Part shown: in pieces, positions 24,949 through 34,583 of the stretch
Layout of the letters: the number at the start of each line of letters is the position of its first letter
Position numbering within the stretch: the first letter of the stretch is position 1
Assembly (NCBI RefSeq): GCF_009811315.1
Contig: NZ_BLID01000004.1
Span: 124,001 to 188,000, forward strand
Direction: 5' to 3'
Source: Vibrio atypicus
Lineage (GTDB): Bacteria; Pseudomonadota; Gammaproteobacteria; Enterobacterales; Vibrionaceae
DNA: 64,000 bases
Notes under the pieces: model-generated
The model's input: only the letters and a program-made list of their open reading frames with translations
What the model was told of the DNA's origin: nothing
Database searches by the model: none
Program-made: the position numbers and the translations under genes

Positions 24949-27087
24949 ATGAAATCGAATCATCTTCTCAAGGGACTGTTCCTGTCAATTAGTGTTAGTG
25001 GCTTATCATCCTATGTAGCAGCAGAAACCCCATTTACCGATTGTCCGACGGAAGCTTTCCTTATTCAAAATCCGTCGGGTCTGCCCGTTGCTTATGGCGT
25101 CAATATTGATCTGGGTAGCTACATCACCATGAGTTCTTCACTCGGTAGCGATAAAATAAATGCCGTGGGCTATAGCCAACACGATAACTTTATTTATGGC
25201 TGGGATTATGGTGCCCAATCCCTAGCGAAAATAGACGCGACCTTCACCAAATACCCCCTATCCATTTCAAAGCCGCAAGGTGCACCTACCGCTATTTACG
25301 TTGGTGACGTATCGTTAGATGAAAATGCTTGGTATGGCTATCGTCCTAGCTATGGACTCTATCGCATTGATCTTGTTAGCGAAACCATGGAGCGAGTTGC
25401 CGACTCCAGTCAGTTTGGCAACCCTTCCATCTATGACCTTGCTTTCCATCCTGATAACGGTTTGGCCTATTCCATCGACGCCAATGGCTACCTTTGGGAA
25501 ATTGATGTTTCAAATGGGAGCAGTACTCAGTTAAACCAAATGTTGGACAAAGCAGCGCTAGGGTATAAGCTCACTTTCGGCGCGATTTATTTTGATGTTA
25601 ATGGCAACTTGTACGGTAGCAATAATAGTAATGGCTACATTTTCCGAGTAACCATTAATGGCAACAACTCCAGTGCCAACTTTTTCGCTTACGGTCCTTC
25701 AAGTAGTTCGAACGATGGAGCTCGTTGTGCATTAGCGCCTGTTGAGCCCAGCATCTATACCGATTTTGGCGATGCACCTGACAGCTATCAAACCTCTTAC
25801 GATCAACTGGGGGCTCGCCATGGCCTGTCTGATTTGAAACTCGGCACACTTGTAGATGGTGAAGCTGAAGGCAGCCCCTACCCGTTAAGTGATGACAGCT
25901 CGGACGGCTCAGACGACGAAGATGGCATTCAGTTCCCAGTACCGATTCAAGTCGGCCAAGTCAGCAAAGTGATTGCGACAGTCAATGGCGCAAGTGATGA
26001 TTCTGTTCTCAATGCTTGGATTGACTTTGACCGCGATGGCACCTTCGAATCTGACGAATTAATCATTGATGATTTAAGCGTTGACGAAAATACCGGAGAT
26101 GTCTTTTTCACGGTGCCAACGTGGGCAGATGTTGGCGACACATGGGCGCGATTTAGACTCTCTAACACCTCAGGAATTGGACCTTCAGGTGGTGTTCCGT
26201 CCGGTGAAGTCGAAGACTACCAAGTCGATATTACCGAAAGTGGTGTTGTCACAGAGAACTATCCAAGCAGCGGCGCTTACGTGACCTTTGCTTATGAAGA
26301 TCAATACCCGCTGGTGGGTGACTACGACATGAACGACGTATTGATGAACGTCAAGTTCACTGAATATCAACTCGACAACCAAGTGATTCGCCTAAAAATC
26401 GAAGGGCAAATAGCCGCTTTGGGGGGCGACAATCGCTCAGGTTTTGCCATTCGCCTACCAAACGTTGCGCGTAGCGACATCAAAGAGGACTCGATTGAAC
26501 TGACCATTAACGGCACGCTCTCAAATGCTGAGGTTCTTGAAGCAGATACCATCGATGCTGTCTTCATCATTCATGAGGATTTGTGGGATATTACCGAAGC
26601 TGGCGAAGCTGAAAACTGCACCATGTTTAGGACTCAAGATAACTGTGGCACCGCTTATCGTCCTAGCTGGCAACTCACATTATCACTTAAAAATGCAGTC
26701 GCGATGAGCGCAATGCCAGAATTTCCATACGACCCATTCATCTTTGCTGCACCAGGCCATTACTACGGTGAAGTGGGATTAGAAGTCTCTGGGGGATACC
26801 CTGGCCGAGGACTTGAGATCCACCTTAAAAACAACGCTCCAACATCCAAATTTGTTTCGACTTATAAAACCAAAGGCGTTGATGCATCAAGTGGCGATAC
26901 TCACTTCCATGACGCCAACGGACTGCCTTGGGCAATAGAGATTCCAAACACATGGAAACACCCATTGGAACAGGTCAATATTCTCGAAGCTTATACTCAA
27001 TTCGCAGGATTTGCGCAGGACAGCTCAGGCAATACTGATCCAACTTGGTACACCCAATCCACAGCTAGCAAAATCTACGCAGATTAA
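24949..27087 (+). CDS. Secreted GEVED/LruC-domain protein
   Basis: 712 aa from ATG 24949, preceded by GAGGGG; the frame opens 19 codons earlier without a ribosome site. Signal peptide 1-25 (ending YVAA). Residues about 30-265 look like a repeated beta-sheet, propeller-like module (repeats such as YDLAFHPDNGLAYSIDANG). Residues about 270-428 form a GEVED domain with Asp-rich calcium-type loops (DFDRDGTFESDE; GEVEDYQVDI). Residues about 438-700 are a LruC domain (DYDMNDVLMNVKFTEY). The LruC domain is named from a Leptospira antigen; its function is unknown. The lipoprotein gene begins 10 bases after the stop, so they form an operon. Probably exported to or beyond the outer membrane; no anchor is seen. 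Confidence 0.85.
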   Translation: MKSNHLLKGLFLSISVSGLSSYVAAETPFTDCPTEAFLIQNPSGLPVAYGVNIDLGSYITMSSSLGSDKINAVGYSQHDNFIYGWDYGAQSLAKIDATFTKYPLSISKPQGAPTAIYVGDVSLDENAWYGYRPSYGLYRIDLVSETMERVADSSQFGNPSIYDLAFHPDNGLAYSIDANGYLWEIDVSNGSSTQLNQMLDKAALGYKLTFGAIYFDVNGNLYGSNNSNGYIFRVTINGNNSSANFFAYGPSSSSNDGARCALAPVEPSIYTDFGDAPDSYQTSYDQLGARHGLSDLKLGTLVDGEAEGSPYPLSDDSSDGSDDEDGIQFPVPIQVGQVSKVIATVNGASDDSVLNAWIDFDRDGTFESDELIIDDLSVDENTGDVFFTVPTWADVGDTWARFRLSNTSGIGPSGGVPSGEVEDYQVDITESGVVTENYPSSGAYVTFAYEDQYPLVGDYDMNDVLMNVKFTEYQLDNQVIRLKIEGQIAALGGDNRSGFAIRLPNVARSDIKEDSIELTINGTLSNAEVLEADTIDAVFIIHEDLWDITEAGEAENCTMFRTQDNCGTAYRPSWQLTLSLKNAVAMSAMPEFPYDPFIFAAPGHYYGEVGLEVSGGYPGRGLEIHLKNNAPTSKFVSTYKTKGVDASSGDTHFHDANGLPWAIEIPNTWKHPLEQVNILEAYTQFAGFAQDSSGNTDPTWYTQSTASKIYAD

Positions 27088-27097
27088 GGAGCACAAT

Positions 27098-27544
27098 ATG
27101 AACAATCAACTTAAACTTAGTGTCATCCTCAGCTGTTCTCTTGGTCTTATTGCCTGTGGAGGTGGTGGCGGTGGTAGCTCTTCTTCTTCAGGAGGTAGTG
27201 GTTCAACAAAAGCACCAGTAGAGCTAAAAGACTTGAAGATCGACAATGACAATGCACTGGAATCTGTCTATCACGTTGATATCGATGTCTCTTTGCCTGG
27301 ACTAGATTCCAAGCAAGCTTACATTTCTATTTGTGACAATAGTAACGGAGTCGATAACATCAACTATGATCAGTGCTTGATTAAAGCCGCACTGAAAGAT
27401 GGAGCGGGCCAATACGAACTCAGAGTGGCCAATCACTGTGACTCTTTAGTGGCAGTCGTTTCGGTCATGGAGCCCGGCACCCCAGCAATGATTTACACGC
27501 TAGAACATGATAATCAAGCTCATACAGATTGGTTAATTCAATAA
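27098..27544 (+). CDS. Small secreted lipoprotein paired with the LruC protein
   Basis: 148 aa from ATG 27098, with AAGGAG 8-10 bases upstream. A lipoprotein signal ends in LGLIAC at about residue 20, followed by a Gly/Ser-rich tether (GGGGGGSSSSSG) and a globular domain of about 115 residues with three to four cysteines that could form disulfides. No residue at +2 favours inner-membrane retention (Gly follows Cys), so outer-membrane sorting is likely. I do not recognise the domain. It directly follows the LruC gene and may act as its surface partner. Confidence 0.8.
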   Translation: MNNQLKLSVILSCSLGLIACGGGGGGSSSSSGGSGSTKAPVELKDLKIDNDNALESVYHVDIDVSLPGLDSKQAYISICDNSNGVDNINYDQCLIKAALKDGAGQYELRVANHCDSLVAVVSVMEPGTPAMIYTLEHDNQAHTDWLIQ

Positions 27545-27573
27545 CGAGCCATATCAATAAGCCATGATCATAC

Positions 27574-27604
27574 AATAAAAAAGCCACGCAATGTGGCTTC
27601 TTTT
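27574..27604. terminator. Bidirectional terminator between lipoprotein gene and epmC
   Basis: AAGCCAC/GTGGCTT stem with a 5-base loop, AAAAAA on the left and TTCTTTT on the right. Confidence 0.82.
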
Positions 27605-27609
27605 CAATT

Positions 27610-28140
27610 CTATTTCACTTCAAACTGCTCAGCAGCAAGTTCAGGTGTTTGGTAAAACAGACGAAGCGCATCAGACAACATTTTAACTCGAGGCGGCAGG
27701 CCTTGACCCAAAATACCCATTACTTCGGAGTGAACCTTTGCCATAAATGCTAAACGGTCTGGTTCAAAGTCACCATTTAAATTATCGCAACTTACGGTAA
27801 ACGGAAAACCCGCGCTGTTAGCGAGTATCCATTCATAAGCTTGAGGTCTTATTTCTACTTTTTCGAACTCAGCTTGCACTTGAGCTGTTCGACCATCAGG
27901 CTCATACCAATAGCCAAAATCTTCCAATAAACGACGCTCTGGTCCAGCGACACACCAGTGCGCTATTTCATGTAAAGCCGAAGCGTAAAAACCACGAGCA
28001 AAAATAATGCGATGGTGCGGTGAATTTTCATCAGCTGGTAGGTAGATAGGCTCATCCCCTCCTAGCTCTAATTTGGTATTAAATTCGTCTAAGAAAGTGT
28101 CATTAAAAATGGTGATTAAGTCTTGATACTCGTGCTGCAT
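27610..28140 (-). CDS. epmC: Elongation factor P hydroxylase EpmC
   Basis: 176 aa. YfcM/EpmC family: hydroxylates the lysine of EF-P already beta-lysylated by EpmA/EpmB. The putative iron ligands are in ALHEIAHWCVAG (HExxH-like, about residues 56-67), and a conserved GYWYEPDGR segment follows. Length is typical. It stays close to mnmC/yfcL as in E. coli, but the LruC operon is inserted between. Confidence 0.92.
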   Translation of the reverse strand: MQHEYQDLITIFNDTFLDEFNTKLELGGDEPIYLPADENSPHHRIIFARGFYASALHEIAHWCVAGPERRLLEDFGYWYEPDGRTAQVQAEFEKVEIRPQAYEWILANSAGFPFTVSCDNLNGDFEPDRLAFMAKVHSEVMGILGQGLPPRVKMLSDALRLFYQTPELAAEQFEVK

Positions 28141-28361
28141 AACTCAATTAATGGATCGTATTTTACTTCGTGCCGCATTCTCGCATTTTTGATCTCATTT
28201 GCAAATCCCTACCGAGAGTAGTGACATTAGAAAAAGTTATCGGAAAAACGTTTTCGTCTTCACAAAATCTCATTCGTCAGAGATCACATTTGCCACTACA
28301 CTCACGCCTTAATTTATAAGATGGCAGATTGATTATTCTGCGTTTTCTAAGGCTAAACACA

Positions 28362-28985
28362 ATGTTACTCAGCGTTTTATACATTATTGGTATCACAGCA
28401 GAAGCGATGACAGGAGCGCTCAGCGCCGGCCGCCGAAAAATGGATTGGTTTGGGGTCATGCTGGTAGCCAGTGCCACAGCGATTGGTGGTGGTACAGTTC
28501 GAGATATTTTACTCGGCCACTACCCTCTCGGCTGGGTAAAGAACCCTGAGTTCTTAGCCATTACCTGTATCGCGGGTGTATTAACTACGGGATTAGCTAA
28601 GTGGGTAATCAAACTTAAGGGCCTGTTCATTCGCTTAGATGCTCTAGGGCTTATCGTTTTTAGCATTATCGGTACAAAAGTAGCACTAGGCATGGGCTTA
28701 CACCCAATGATTTGTATGGTGTCTGCGCTAGTGACTGGTGTATTTGGTGGTTTACTACGTGATTTAATCTGCCGCCAAACACCGCTCGTCTTACATGAAG
28801 AGCTCTATGCCTCTGTCGCTTTGGTTGCGTCCGGTTTATATCTTGCGCTTCTAGAGTTTGGCATTAACGACGTAACGGCAACAATCTCTACGTTAGTGGT
28901 GGGTTACCTACTTCGAATGGCAGCGGTACGCTTCAAGTGGCGTTTACCTTCATTCCATCTTGAAACGGAAGGTTCTCTTCACTGA
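28362..28985 (+). CDS. TRIC/UPF0126 family membrane channel (YadS/YicG-like)
   Basis: 207 aa from ATG 28362 (MLLSVLYIIG), with AAGG upstream; an earlier TTG at 28329 is less likely. About seven membrane helices in two tandem UPF0126 repeats, each with the Gly-rich motif GG(T/L)xRD (GGGTVRDILLG near residue 46, GGLLRDLICR near 131). Bacterial homologues form trimeric monovalent-cation channels, and some YadS/YicG members are reported glycine transporters. The substrate here is undecided. Confidence 0.88.
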   Translation: MLLSVLYIIGITAEAMTGALSAGRRKMDWFGVMLVASATAIGGGTVRDILLGHYPLGWVKNPEFLAITCIAGVLTTGLAKWVIKLKGLFIRLDALGLIVFSIIGTKVALGMGLHPMICMVSALVTGVFGGLLRDLICRQTPLVLHEELYASVALVASGLYLALLEFGINDVTATISTLVVGYLLRMAAVRFKWRLPSFHLETEGSLH

Positions 28986-28988
28986 TAG

Positions 28989-29018
28989 AAAAGGCTTGGA
29001 TTAATCCAAGCCTTTTTT
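28989..29018. terminator. Bidirectional terminator after the TRIC gene
   Basis: AAGGCTTGGAT/ATCCAAGCCTT 11-bp stem with a 2-base loop, followed by TTTTTT on the + strand. The AAAA on the left gives some function for the convergent nucleotidase gene. Confidence 0.85.
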
Positions 29019-29021
29019 GTT

Positions 29022-30926
29022 TTAGTTCAAAGCATTTATAAGTGCAATTTCTCGCTTCAATACACGCTTATCACTCTCTGACGCTTGAGCCAATTTATCT
29101 TGGCGAGCCTTAAGCGCCTTTTGTTTTTCTTCTGGAGACGACAAAATCAACTCTTTGACATTAATGGAAGCGATATTAGTGTAGCGACCGTCTTCGCTAC
29201 TCGGTACTTCGATCTCGCCACTGCTTAGCATTGATTTTACAATCTCACGCTGCAGTGCATATGTATCATCAAGTCCAACAAGCTGCCAGCGCTGCTGTGG
29301 CTTACCCTCATAGGTACCTTGTTTTTGCTCCGTCAAATAGCGAATGGTTAAGTTGCGAATGGTGCCTTGCTCTTCACCGTATTCAACTTCGGTATCAAAT
29401 AAAACAGGGAAAGTTCGTCCTTCAAGCACTCCACCGCTTTTCGTTAGGTGCCCCATTCGATAGCTGTTCATACCGATCCGAATGTCACTGTCATCAGTCA
29501 CAGCAGTCCCATCTGCAAACTTCAAATCAGTAATACGCTGACCTTTAGGTTTGGTTAGGTCAATCTGGTATGTGACACCCGCAAAGAAATCATTTGTCGA
29601 ATATTTAGATGCACGTCGTTTAGGGTCAAAGCTATATGTCACATCACCGACTTTTACTGAATTAAAGTAACCAGCTGACCACTCCATGTAAGTTTTTAGC
29701 TCTTTGCCTGTCATTTGATATACCGTAATTTCACCTCCGGCATATTGGTAGTTGTAAGCGATGTCCTTAGCTTTGATTGGGCCTACATCTAGTTCCGCAT
29801 TATCATTGTCAATCTGAAGCGCAATCACATTTGCTTTAGGTGCATAGAAAAAGCTCGCTTCTTGGAACAAAGCACTAATACCCGTATCTTGAACATGAAC
29901 CTGCGGAATGCCGCGAATTTCATTTTCAGGTACGAGATCAACACCTGTTAATTGAGCTACTTCACGGTTGGCCATCTCTCTTAAACGCTTGTGGTATGGC
30001 TGGTAAAGTGCTTCCATCGCCTTATCAGATTCTGTTCCTTTGATTTTATAAGTGAAGCTATCTTTATTGATTAAAGTAAACTGGCCGCCTCGTTCCTCAA
30101 ACTGTAAGTCCACTCGTGATAGCGCGCGACCATACTTATCTGGTTCAGTAATAATTACGCCATTTACCACTGCTTTATCTATTCGAGTATGCATATGTCC
30201 AGCGACAATCGCATCCAGCTCAGGGTTAGCATTGGCAATATCTGTTACACCAGTATTTGCAATATCATTTTCATTGTCTAACCCCATATGAGCCACCAAA
30301 ACAATGGCATCAACTTGGTCATCAATTTTATCAATGACCTTTTTCACTTCTAAAGTTGGGTTAGTAAAGGTCACTCCTTGAAGGCGATTGGTGCCTTCTG
30401 CGAATACTTGAGTCATTGGAGTATCCATTCCGATCACCCCAATTTTGATTCCATTACGCTCTAAAACTTTATAACCAGGTAAGAAAGGGTTGCCATCAGC
30501 GCGTTTAATATTGCCACCAAGTGAATGGCCTTTGAACTGAGTCAATGAGCGATTTAATACATCTAGGCCAAAGTCAAATTCATGATTACCTAACACCCAA
30601 ACATCATATTGCATTTCGTTGAAGCCAAGCATCATTGGATCAATCGGTTCATCTTTAAATGTCTCGACGAAATTCCCTTGAATCGTATCGCCAGCATCGA
30701 CCAAAATAGTATTAGGCTGTTCATTGCGGATTTGTTTTACTTTGGTCGCTATTTGACTAAGACTTCCCCGCATATTGAGTTTATCTGCCGCGTAGTCCCA
30801 CGGCATAAAGTGACCGTGTAGATCAGAGGTTCCTAAGATTGTCACTTGATGAATATCACCATCATTGGCCAAACTAGGAAATGCTAGTGATAGTAGGATC
30901 GCGCTAGATAAGAGTCTCTTCTTCAT
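29022..30926 (-). CDS. Periplasmic bifunctional metallophosphatase / 5'-nucleotidase
   Basis: 634 aa. Signal peptide 1-20. N-terminal calcineurin-like metallophosphoesterase domain with the metal motifs SDLHGHF (D35, H37), DAGDTIQGN (about 77-85), GNHEFD (114-119), VAHMG and AGHMHTR. The C-terminal 5'-nucleotidase substrate domain is about 330-560, followed by an extra charged helical tail of about 75 residues (LKARQDKLAQASESDKRVLK). It would hydrolyse nucleotides or 2',3'-cyclic nucleotides outside the cell for scavenging. It is longer than UshA and NutA and is a distinct paralogue; the substrate is unproven. Apparently monocistronic. Confidence 0.9.
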   Translation of the reverse strand: MKKRLLSSAILLSLAFPSLANDGDIHQVTILGTSDLHGHFMPWDYAADKLNMRGSLSQIATKVKQIRNEQPNTILVDAGDTIQGNFVETFKDEPIDPMMLGFNEMQYDVWVLGNHEFDFGLDVLNRSLTQFKGHSLGGNIKRADGNPFLPGYKVLERNGIKIGVIGMDTPMTQVFAEGTNRLQGVTFTNPTLEVKKVIDKIDDQVDAIVLVAHMGLDNENDIANTGVTDIANANPELDAIVAGHMHTRIDKAVVNGVIITEPDKYGRALSRVDLQFEERGGQFTLINKDSFTYKIKGTESDKAMEALYQPYHKRLREMANREVAQLTGVDLVPENEIRGIPQVHVQDTGISALFQEASFFYAPKANVIALQIDNDNAELDVGPIKAKDIAYNYQYAGGEITVYQMTGKELKTYMEWSAGYFNSVKVGDVTYSFDPKRRASKYSTNDFFAGVTYQIDLTKPKGQRITDLKFADGTAVTDDSDIRIGMNSYRMGHLTKSGGVLEGRTFPVLFDTEVEYGEEQGTIRNLTIRYLTEQKQGTYEGKPQQRWQLVGLDDTYALQREIVKSMLSSGEIEVPSSEDGRYTNIASINVKELILSSPEEKQKALKARQDKLAQASESDKRVLKREIALINALN

Positions 30927-31103
30927 TGTCTTTATTCACTTTATTGTTGATAAACTAAGTGAATAGTATTGAGTTATCCTCTCAATAAAGTGATAAAGCT
31001 CAACTAAGAACAAACCCATAACAATCAGTTACATACAATTTAGAGATAGCGCTCACATTCAACAGATTCACACACGTATATTGATGAACAGCACTTTTCC
31101 AAC

Positions 31104-31889
31104 TTAGTATTGTTCTAACTTTTGGCTCTCCATTGGTCTCGCAACCCAATACCCTTGAAAGTAATCGACACCACATTCTCGGCAAAGCCAATACTCTTGC
31201 TCGGTCTCGATTCCTTCCGCGATAGTTTTTGCTCCTATCTGTTGCGCAAGTTCGACAGCGTGACGAACAAACTGTTGATCACCAACAAAACTACGATCAA
31301 TCTTTAGATAGGGAGAGCGAATTTGTAACGCCCTCGCCCGAGTAGAGTAATGCGTTCCGTAATCATCTAAAGCTGTTGCAATACCGTGTTCAGCCAATCT
31401 TTGCTTGCCTTTCACGATCCCACTGAGATCTGAGTCTTCAAACTCGGTAATTTCATACACGATTTGGGAGCAACTCATTCTTAAACATTTTAGTCTCAAG
31501 AGTAGATATTCTATCGCTTGGAGGTGATTGGCTAGTAGAGAGAAAACGGATGGGGAAACATTGATAAATAGCTTTCTATCTCTATGCCGCGTATGCGCTA
31601 GGTTGATGGAATGCAACTTAGCACACAATAAAGTGGTAACAACATTCGCTTTGTCTCCGGGCTTCAAAGAAGAAAAATAGTCCCCTGTATGAATCATATT
31701 ATTCAGGCTATCTTTAATACGAACCAACCCTTCAAATGCGAATAACTCACCTGTCCGGTCTACAATAGGCTGAAACACGCTATTAAAGAGATGTCCTTGA
31801 TATAAGCCATACACAAAACCACCGTGCTGATATCTCACCAAGCTCTGAATATAATCCGCCTGATTCGAATAAATTGAATCCAGTTCCAC
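31104..31889 (-). CDS. Stand-alone EAL-domain protein (putative c-di-GMP phosphodiesterase)
   Basis: 261 aa with GTG start at 31889 (GAGG 6 bases upstream). A single EAL domain fills the protein. The signature is EGL (E53), and other catalytic positions are present: N110 (INVSPS), E146 (YEITE), D175-D176 (LDDYGT), K196 (LKIDRS), E225 (AEGIET), Q245 (FQGYWVARP). All metal and base residues are thus kept, so activity is plausible despite the Ala-to-Gly change. No sensory or membrane domain is seen. It could link to flagellar or biofilm control through c-di-GMP, which FlrA also binds in V. cholerae; this is inference. Confidence 0.88.
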   Translation of the reverse strand: MELDSIYSNQADYIQSLVRYQHGGFVYGLYQGHLFNSVFQPIVDRTGELFAFEGLVRIKDSLNNMIHTGDYFSSLKPGDKANVVTTLLCAKLHSINLAHTRHRDRKLFINVSPSVFSLLANHLQAIEYLLLRLKCLRMSCSQIVYEITEFEDSDLSGIVKGKQRLAEHGIATALDDYGTHYSTRARALQIRSPYLKIDRSFVGDQQFVRHAVELAQQIGAKTIAEGIETEQEYWLCRECGVDYFQGYWVARPMESQKLEQY

Positions 31890-32052
31890 TGAGCGCCTCG
31901 ATTATTTTTTCATCAATGTAACAAATCCATACTAAAAAAAGAGTAAGGCTATGTAAGCAACCTATTACACGACCTTACAACAAAACTTTTGTTTATCAGC
32001 CCACTGAATGATTCAATTGATAAAAACATCATTGACAGTTTTGAGTTCAAGT

Positions 32053-32283
32053 ATGACTACTTCACTTCCGCGCTACGCTTTTGTCTGCGCTAAACACAAC
32101 CAAACCATCGTTGTTAAACACGGTAATACCAATAAAAGCCTAGAGACAGATCTAGATGAAGAGATCGTTTTTCTGGCGCCACTCGCGATAGATGCTGCAC
32201 TAAAAGAAGATATTCATGTGCTACTTATTGATAGAAAAAGTGGTAAATATGTCGATTTCGCGGGGATTATAAGAGGAAAATAG
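32053..32283 (+). CDS. Small conserved-looking protein of unknown function
   Basis: 76 aa from ATG 32053 (MTTSLPRYAFV), or 91 aa from ATG 32008; neither has a strong ribosome site. The shorter form starts at the first well-structured part. Predicted soluble alpha/beta, no signal, no Cys pair, acidic centre (LETDLDEEIVFLAPL). I do not recognise a family. It is isolated between the EAL gene and aroC, with its stop inside the hairpin that seems to end aroC. Confidence 0.6.
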   Translation: MTTSLPRYAFVCAKHNQTIVVKHGNTNKSLETDLDEEIVFLAPLAIDAALKEDIHVLLIDRKSGKYVDFAGIIRGK

Positions 32284-32306
32284 GCCCCACAATAATGTGA
32301 GGCCTA
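32281..32306 (-). terminator. Probable terminator of aroC
   Basis: TAGGCC..CAC/GTG..GGCCTA stem with one mismatch and a 6-base loop, followed on the minus strand by TTTTCC. The T-run is short. Confidence 0.5.
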
Positions 32307-32313
32307 GTAAAAG

Positions 32314-33399
32314 TTAAATCTTCGGAGTCTCTGTTGTAACACCATGGTTTTGACCACGATGACGTAGTAGGTGGTCAAGGACGACAATCGCCAGCATCGC
32401 TTCGGCAATAGGCACTGCGCGAATACCAACACATGGGTCATGACGACCTTTCGTAATCAACTCAGTTGGTTCACCTTGGCGCGTAATGGTCTCACCAGGA
32501 ACAGTAATACTCGACGTTGGTTTCAACGCAATATTCGCGACAATATCTTGACCCGTAGAGATACCACCCAAAATGCCGCCTGCGTGGTTACTACCAAAAC
32601 CATCTGGCGTTAGCGTATCACGGTGCTCACTGCCCTTTTGAGAAACCACATCGAAACCATCACCAATTTCGACACCTTTCACCGCATTGATACTCATCAG
32701 AGCATGAGCAATATCTGCATCAAGTCGGTCAAAAACAGGTTCACCTAAACCAACAGGCACATTGGTTGCGACGACCTGCAGCTTGGCACCAATGGAATCA
32801 CCCTGCTTTTTCAAGTCGCGGATCAGTTGGTCAAAAGCTTCAACCTTGTCTGCATCTGGACAGAAGAAAGCATTGTTTTCAATCTCATCCCAATCAACTT
32901 TCTCAATCGCAACGTCACCCATCTGAGATAGATAAGCACGGATTTCAACACCGAACTCTTGCTTCAGGTACTTTTTAGCGATCGAACCAGCTGCAACACG
33001 CATTGCCGTTTCACGAGCAGAAGAGCGACCACCGCCACGGTAGTCACGCACACCATATTTTTGGTGGTAAGTATAATCCGCGTGGCCTGGGCGGAACTTA
33101 TCTTTAATTTCTGAATAATCTTTTGAGCGTTGGTCTGTATTTTCAATAAGCAGACCGATCGAAGTACCCGTGGTTTTACCTTCAAATACACCAGATAAGA
33201 TTTTTACCTCATCCGGTTCACGACGCTGAGTGGTATAGCGAGAAGTGCCTGGTCGACGACGATCTAGGTCGATTTGAATATCTGATTCTGAAATCTCTAG
33301 CCCCGGTGGGCATCCGTCAACGATACATCCTAGTGCGATACCGTGACTTTCTCCGAATGTGGTCACTCGGAAATGTTGTCCGATACTGTTTCCTGCCAT
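32314..33399 (-). CDS. aroC: Chorismate synthase AroC
   Basis: 361 aa. Last step of the shikimate pathway: EPSP to chorismate, needing reduced FMN. Shows the family signatures [18 protein letters not shown] near the N-terminus, the [29 protein letters not shown] block (about 105-133; only the location is given) and the later [11 protein letters not shown] motif. About 190 bases downstream of prmB, as in enterobacteria, but a strong terminator lies between, so it has its own promoter. Confidence 0.97.
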   Translation of the reverse strand: MAGNSIGQHFRVTTFGESHGIALGCIVDGCPPGLEISESDIQIDLDRRRPGTSRYTTQRREPDEVKILSGVFEGKTTGTSIGLLIENTDQRSKDYSEIKDKFRPGHADYTYHQKYGVRDYRGGGRSSARETAMRVAAGSIAKKYLKQEFGVEIRAYLSQMGDVAIEKVDWDEIENNAFFCPDADKVEAFDQLIRDLKKQGDSIGAKLQVVATNVPVGLGEPVFDRLDADIAHALMSINAVKGVEIGDGFDVVSQKGSEHRDTLTPDGFGSNHAGGILGGISTGQDIVANIALKPTSSITVPGETITRQGEPTELITKGRHDPCVGIRAVPIAEAMLAIVVLDHLLRHRGQNHGVTTETPKI

Positions 33400-33525
33400 T
33401 ACTTCCTCAAACTTATTGGCCCTGTATACAGAGCTTTACACTTCAATTGTTCGTAAATTCATAGTGGCTTTAATATGTTTTGATGTAAACCCCTAATCAC
33501 GAACTATTTTGCTTTTTAGCCCGCA

Positions 33526-33566
33526 TAAAAAACGCCAAGCTAGAGGCCCCCTCTAGCTTGGCGTTT
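33526..33566 (-). terminator. Terminator of prmB
   Basis: A 17-bp perfect stem (33530-33546 with 33550-33566) and 3-base loop, followed on the minus strand by TTTTTTATG, 22 bases after the prmB stop. Confidence 0.9.
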
Positions 33567-33588
33567 AAAATAAATGGCTTGGGAAAGA

Positions 33589-34521
33589 TTAGTCTTTGTA
33601 GATAGAAAACTCTGCCGCATGCTCAAGCATTTGTTCACGCGTTAGCATGAATACACCGTGGCCGCCGTTTTCAAATTCAATCCAAGTGAACGGAATATGC
33701 GGGTATTGTTCCATCATGTGGATCATTGAATTACCCACTTCACAAATAAGAATACCATTCTCAGTTAGATAATCTGGTGCGTTAGCCAGAATACGACGTA
33801 CCAGTTTTAGACCGTCGGTACCCGCTGCAAGACCAAGCTCAGGCTCATGAGTAAACTCATCAGGCAGGCTGTTCATATCTTCTTCGTCTACATACGGTGG
33901 GTTCGATACGATCAGGTTGTACTGCTCTTTTGGTAGATCACGAAATAGATCAGAACGGATAGGGAAAACTTGTTGCTCCATACCGTGGTCTTGCACGTTT
34001 TGCTCAGCAACCTGTAGTGCATCGGTAGAAATATCAATCGCGTCCACTTCAGCATCAGGGAAAGCATGCGCACAAGCAATTGCGATACAACCGCTACCTG
34101 TACATAGGTCCATAATGCGTGTTGGTTCTTCAACTAGCCAAGGTTGGAATTCCGCTTGAATCAATTCACCAATTGGAGAACGAGGCACAAGTACGCGCTC
34201 ATCAACAAAGAATTCAAGACCGCAGAACCATGCACGATTAGTTAAGTAAGCCGTTGGAGTACGCTCATTGATACGCTTCACTACTCGCTCAACAATGCGA
34301 AGGCGCTCGCTGCTGGTTAGGCGAGAGTTCAATACATGCGGAGGCACATCAATTGGCAGGTACAGAGTAGGAAGAACAAGCTGAACAGCTTCATCCCATG
34401 CGTTATCAGTGCCGTGACCATAAAAAAGGTTAGCGGCGTTGAAACGGCTCACTGTCCAACGAATCATATCTTGAAGCGTGTGAAGTTCTGAAACCGCTTC
34501 TTCTACAAAAATCTTATCCAA
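33589..34521 (-). CDS. prmB: Ribosomal protein L3 N5-glutamine methyltransferase PrmB
   Basis: 310 aa with a TTG start ([13 protein letters not shown]) and strong GGAGG five bases upstream; a TTG start is also usual for E. coli prmB. SAM-binding motif [14 protein letters not shown] and the catalytic NPPY motif ([12 protein letters not shown], about residue 193) define the HemK/PrmB class. Methylates a glutamine of ribosomal protein L3. Divergent from smrB, 62 bases away, as in E. coli. Confidence 0.95.
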   Translation of the reverse strand: MDKIFVEEAVSELHTLQDMIRWTVSRFNAANLFYGHGTDNAWDEAVQLVLPTLYLPIDVPPHVLNSRLTSSERLRIVERVVKRINERTPTAYLTNRAWFCGLEFFVDERVLVPRSPIGELIQAEFQPWLVEEPTRIMDLCTGSGCIAIACAHAFPDAEVDAIDISTDALQVAEQNVQDHGMEQQVFPIRSDLFRDLPKEQYNLIVSNPPYVDEEDMNSLPDEFTHEPELGLAAGTDGLKLVRRILANAPDYLTENGILICEVGNSMIHMMEQYPHIPFTWIEFENGGHGVFMLTREQMLEHAAEFSIYKD

Positions 34522-34583
34522 AATTGCCTCCGAAAAGCGCTACAATACTGCCAATAGCATTTTTATTTACGTATTGATTACCC

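Noticed and set aside
31000..31191. 63-codon frame on the minus strand overlapping the EAL gene end
   Set aside because: Overlaps the conserved end of the EAL protein in another frame and has no family match or ribosome site.
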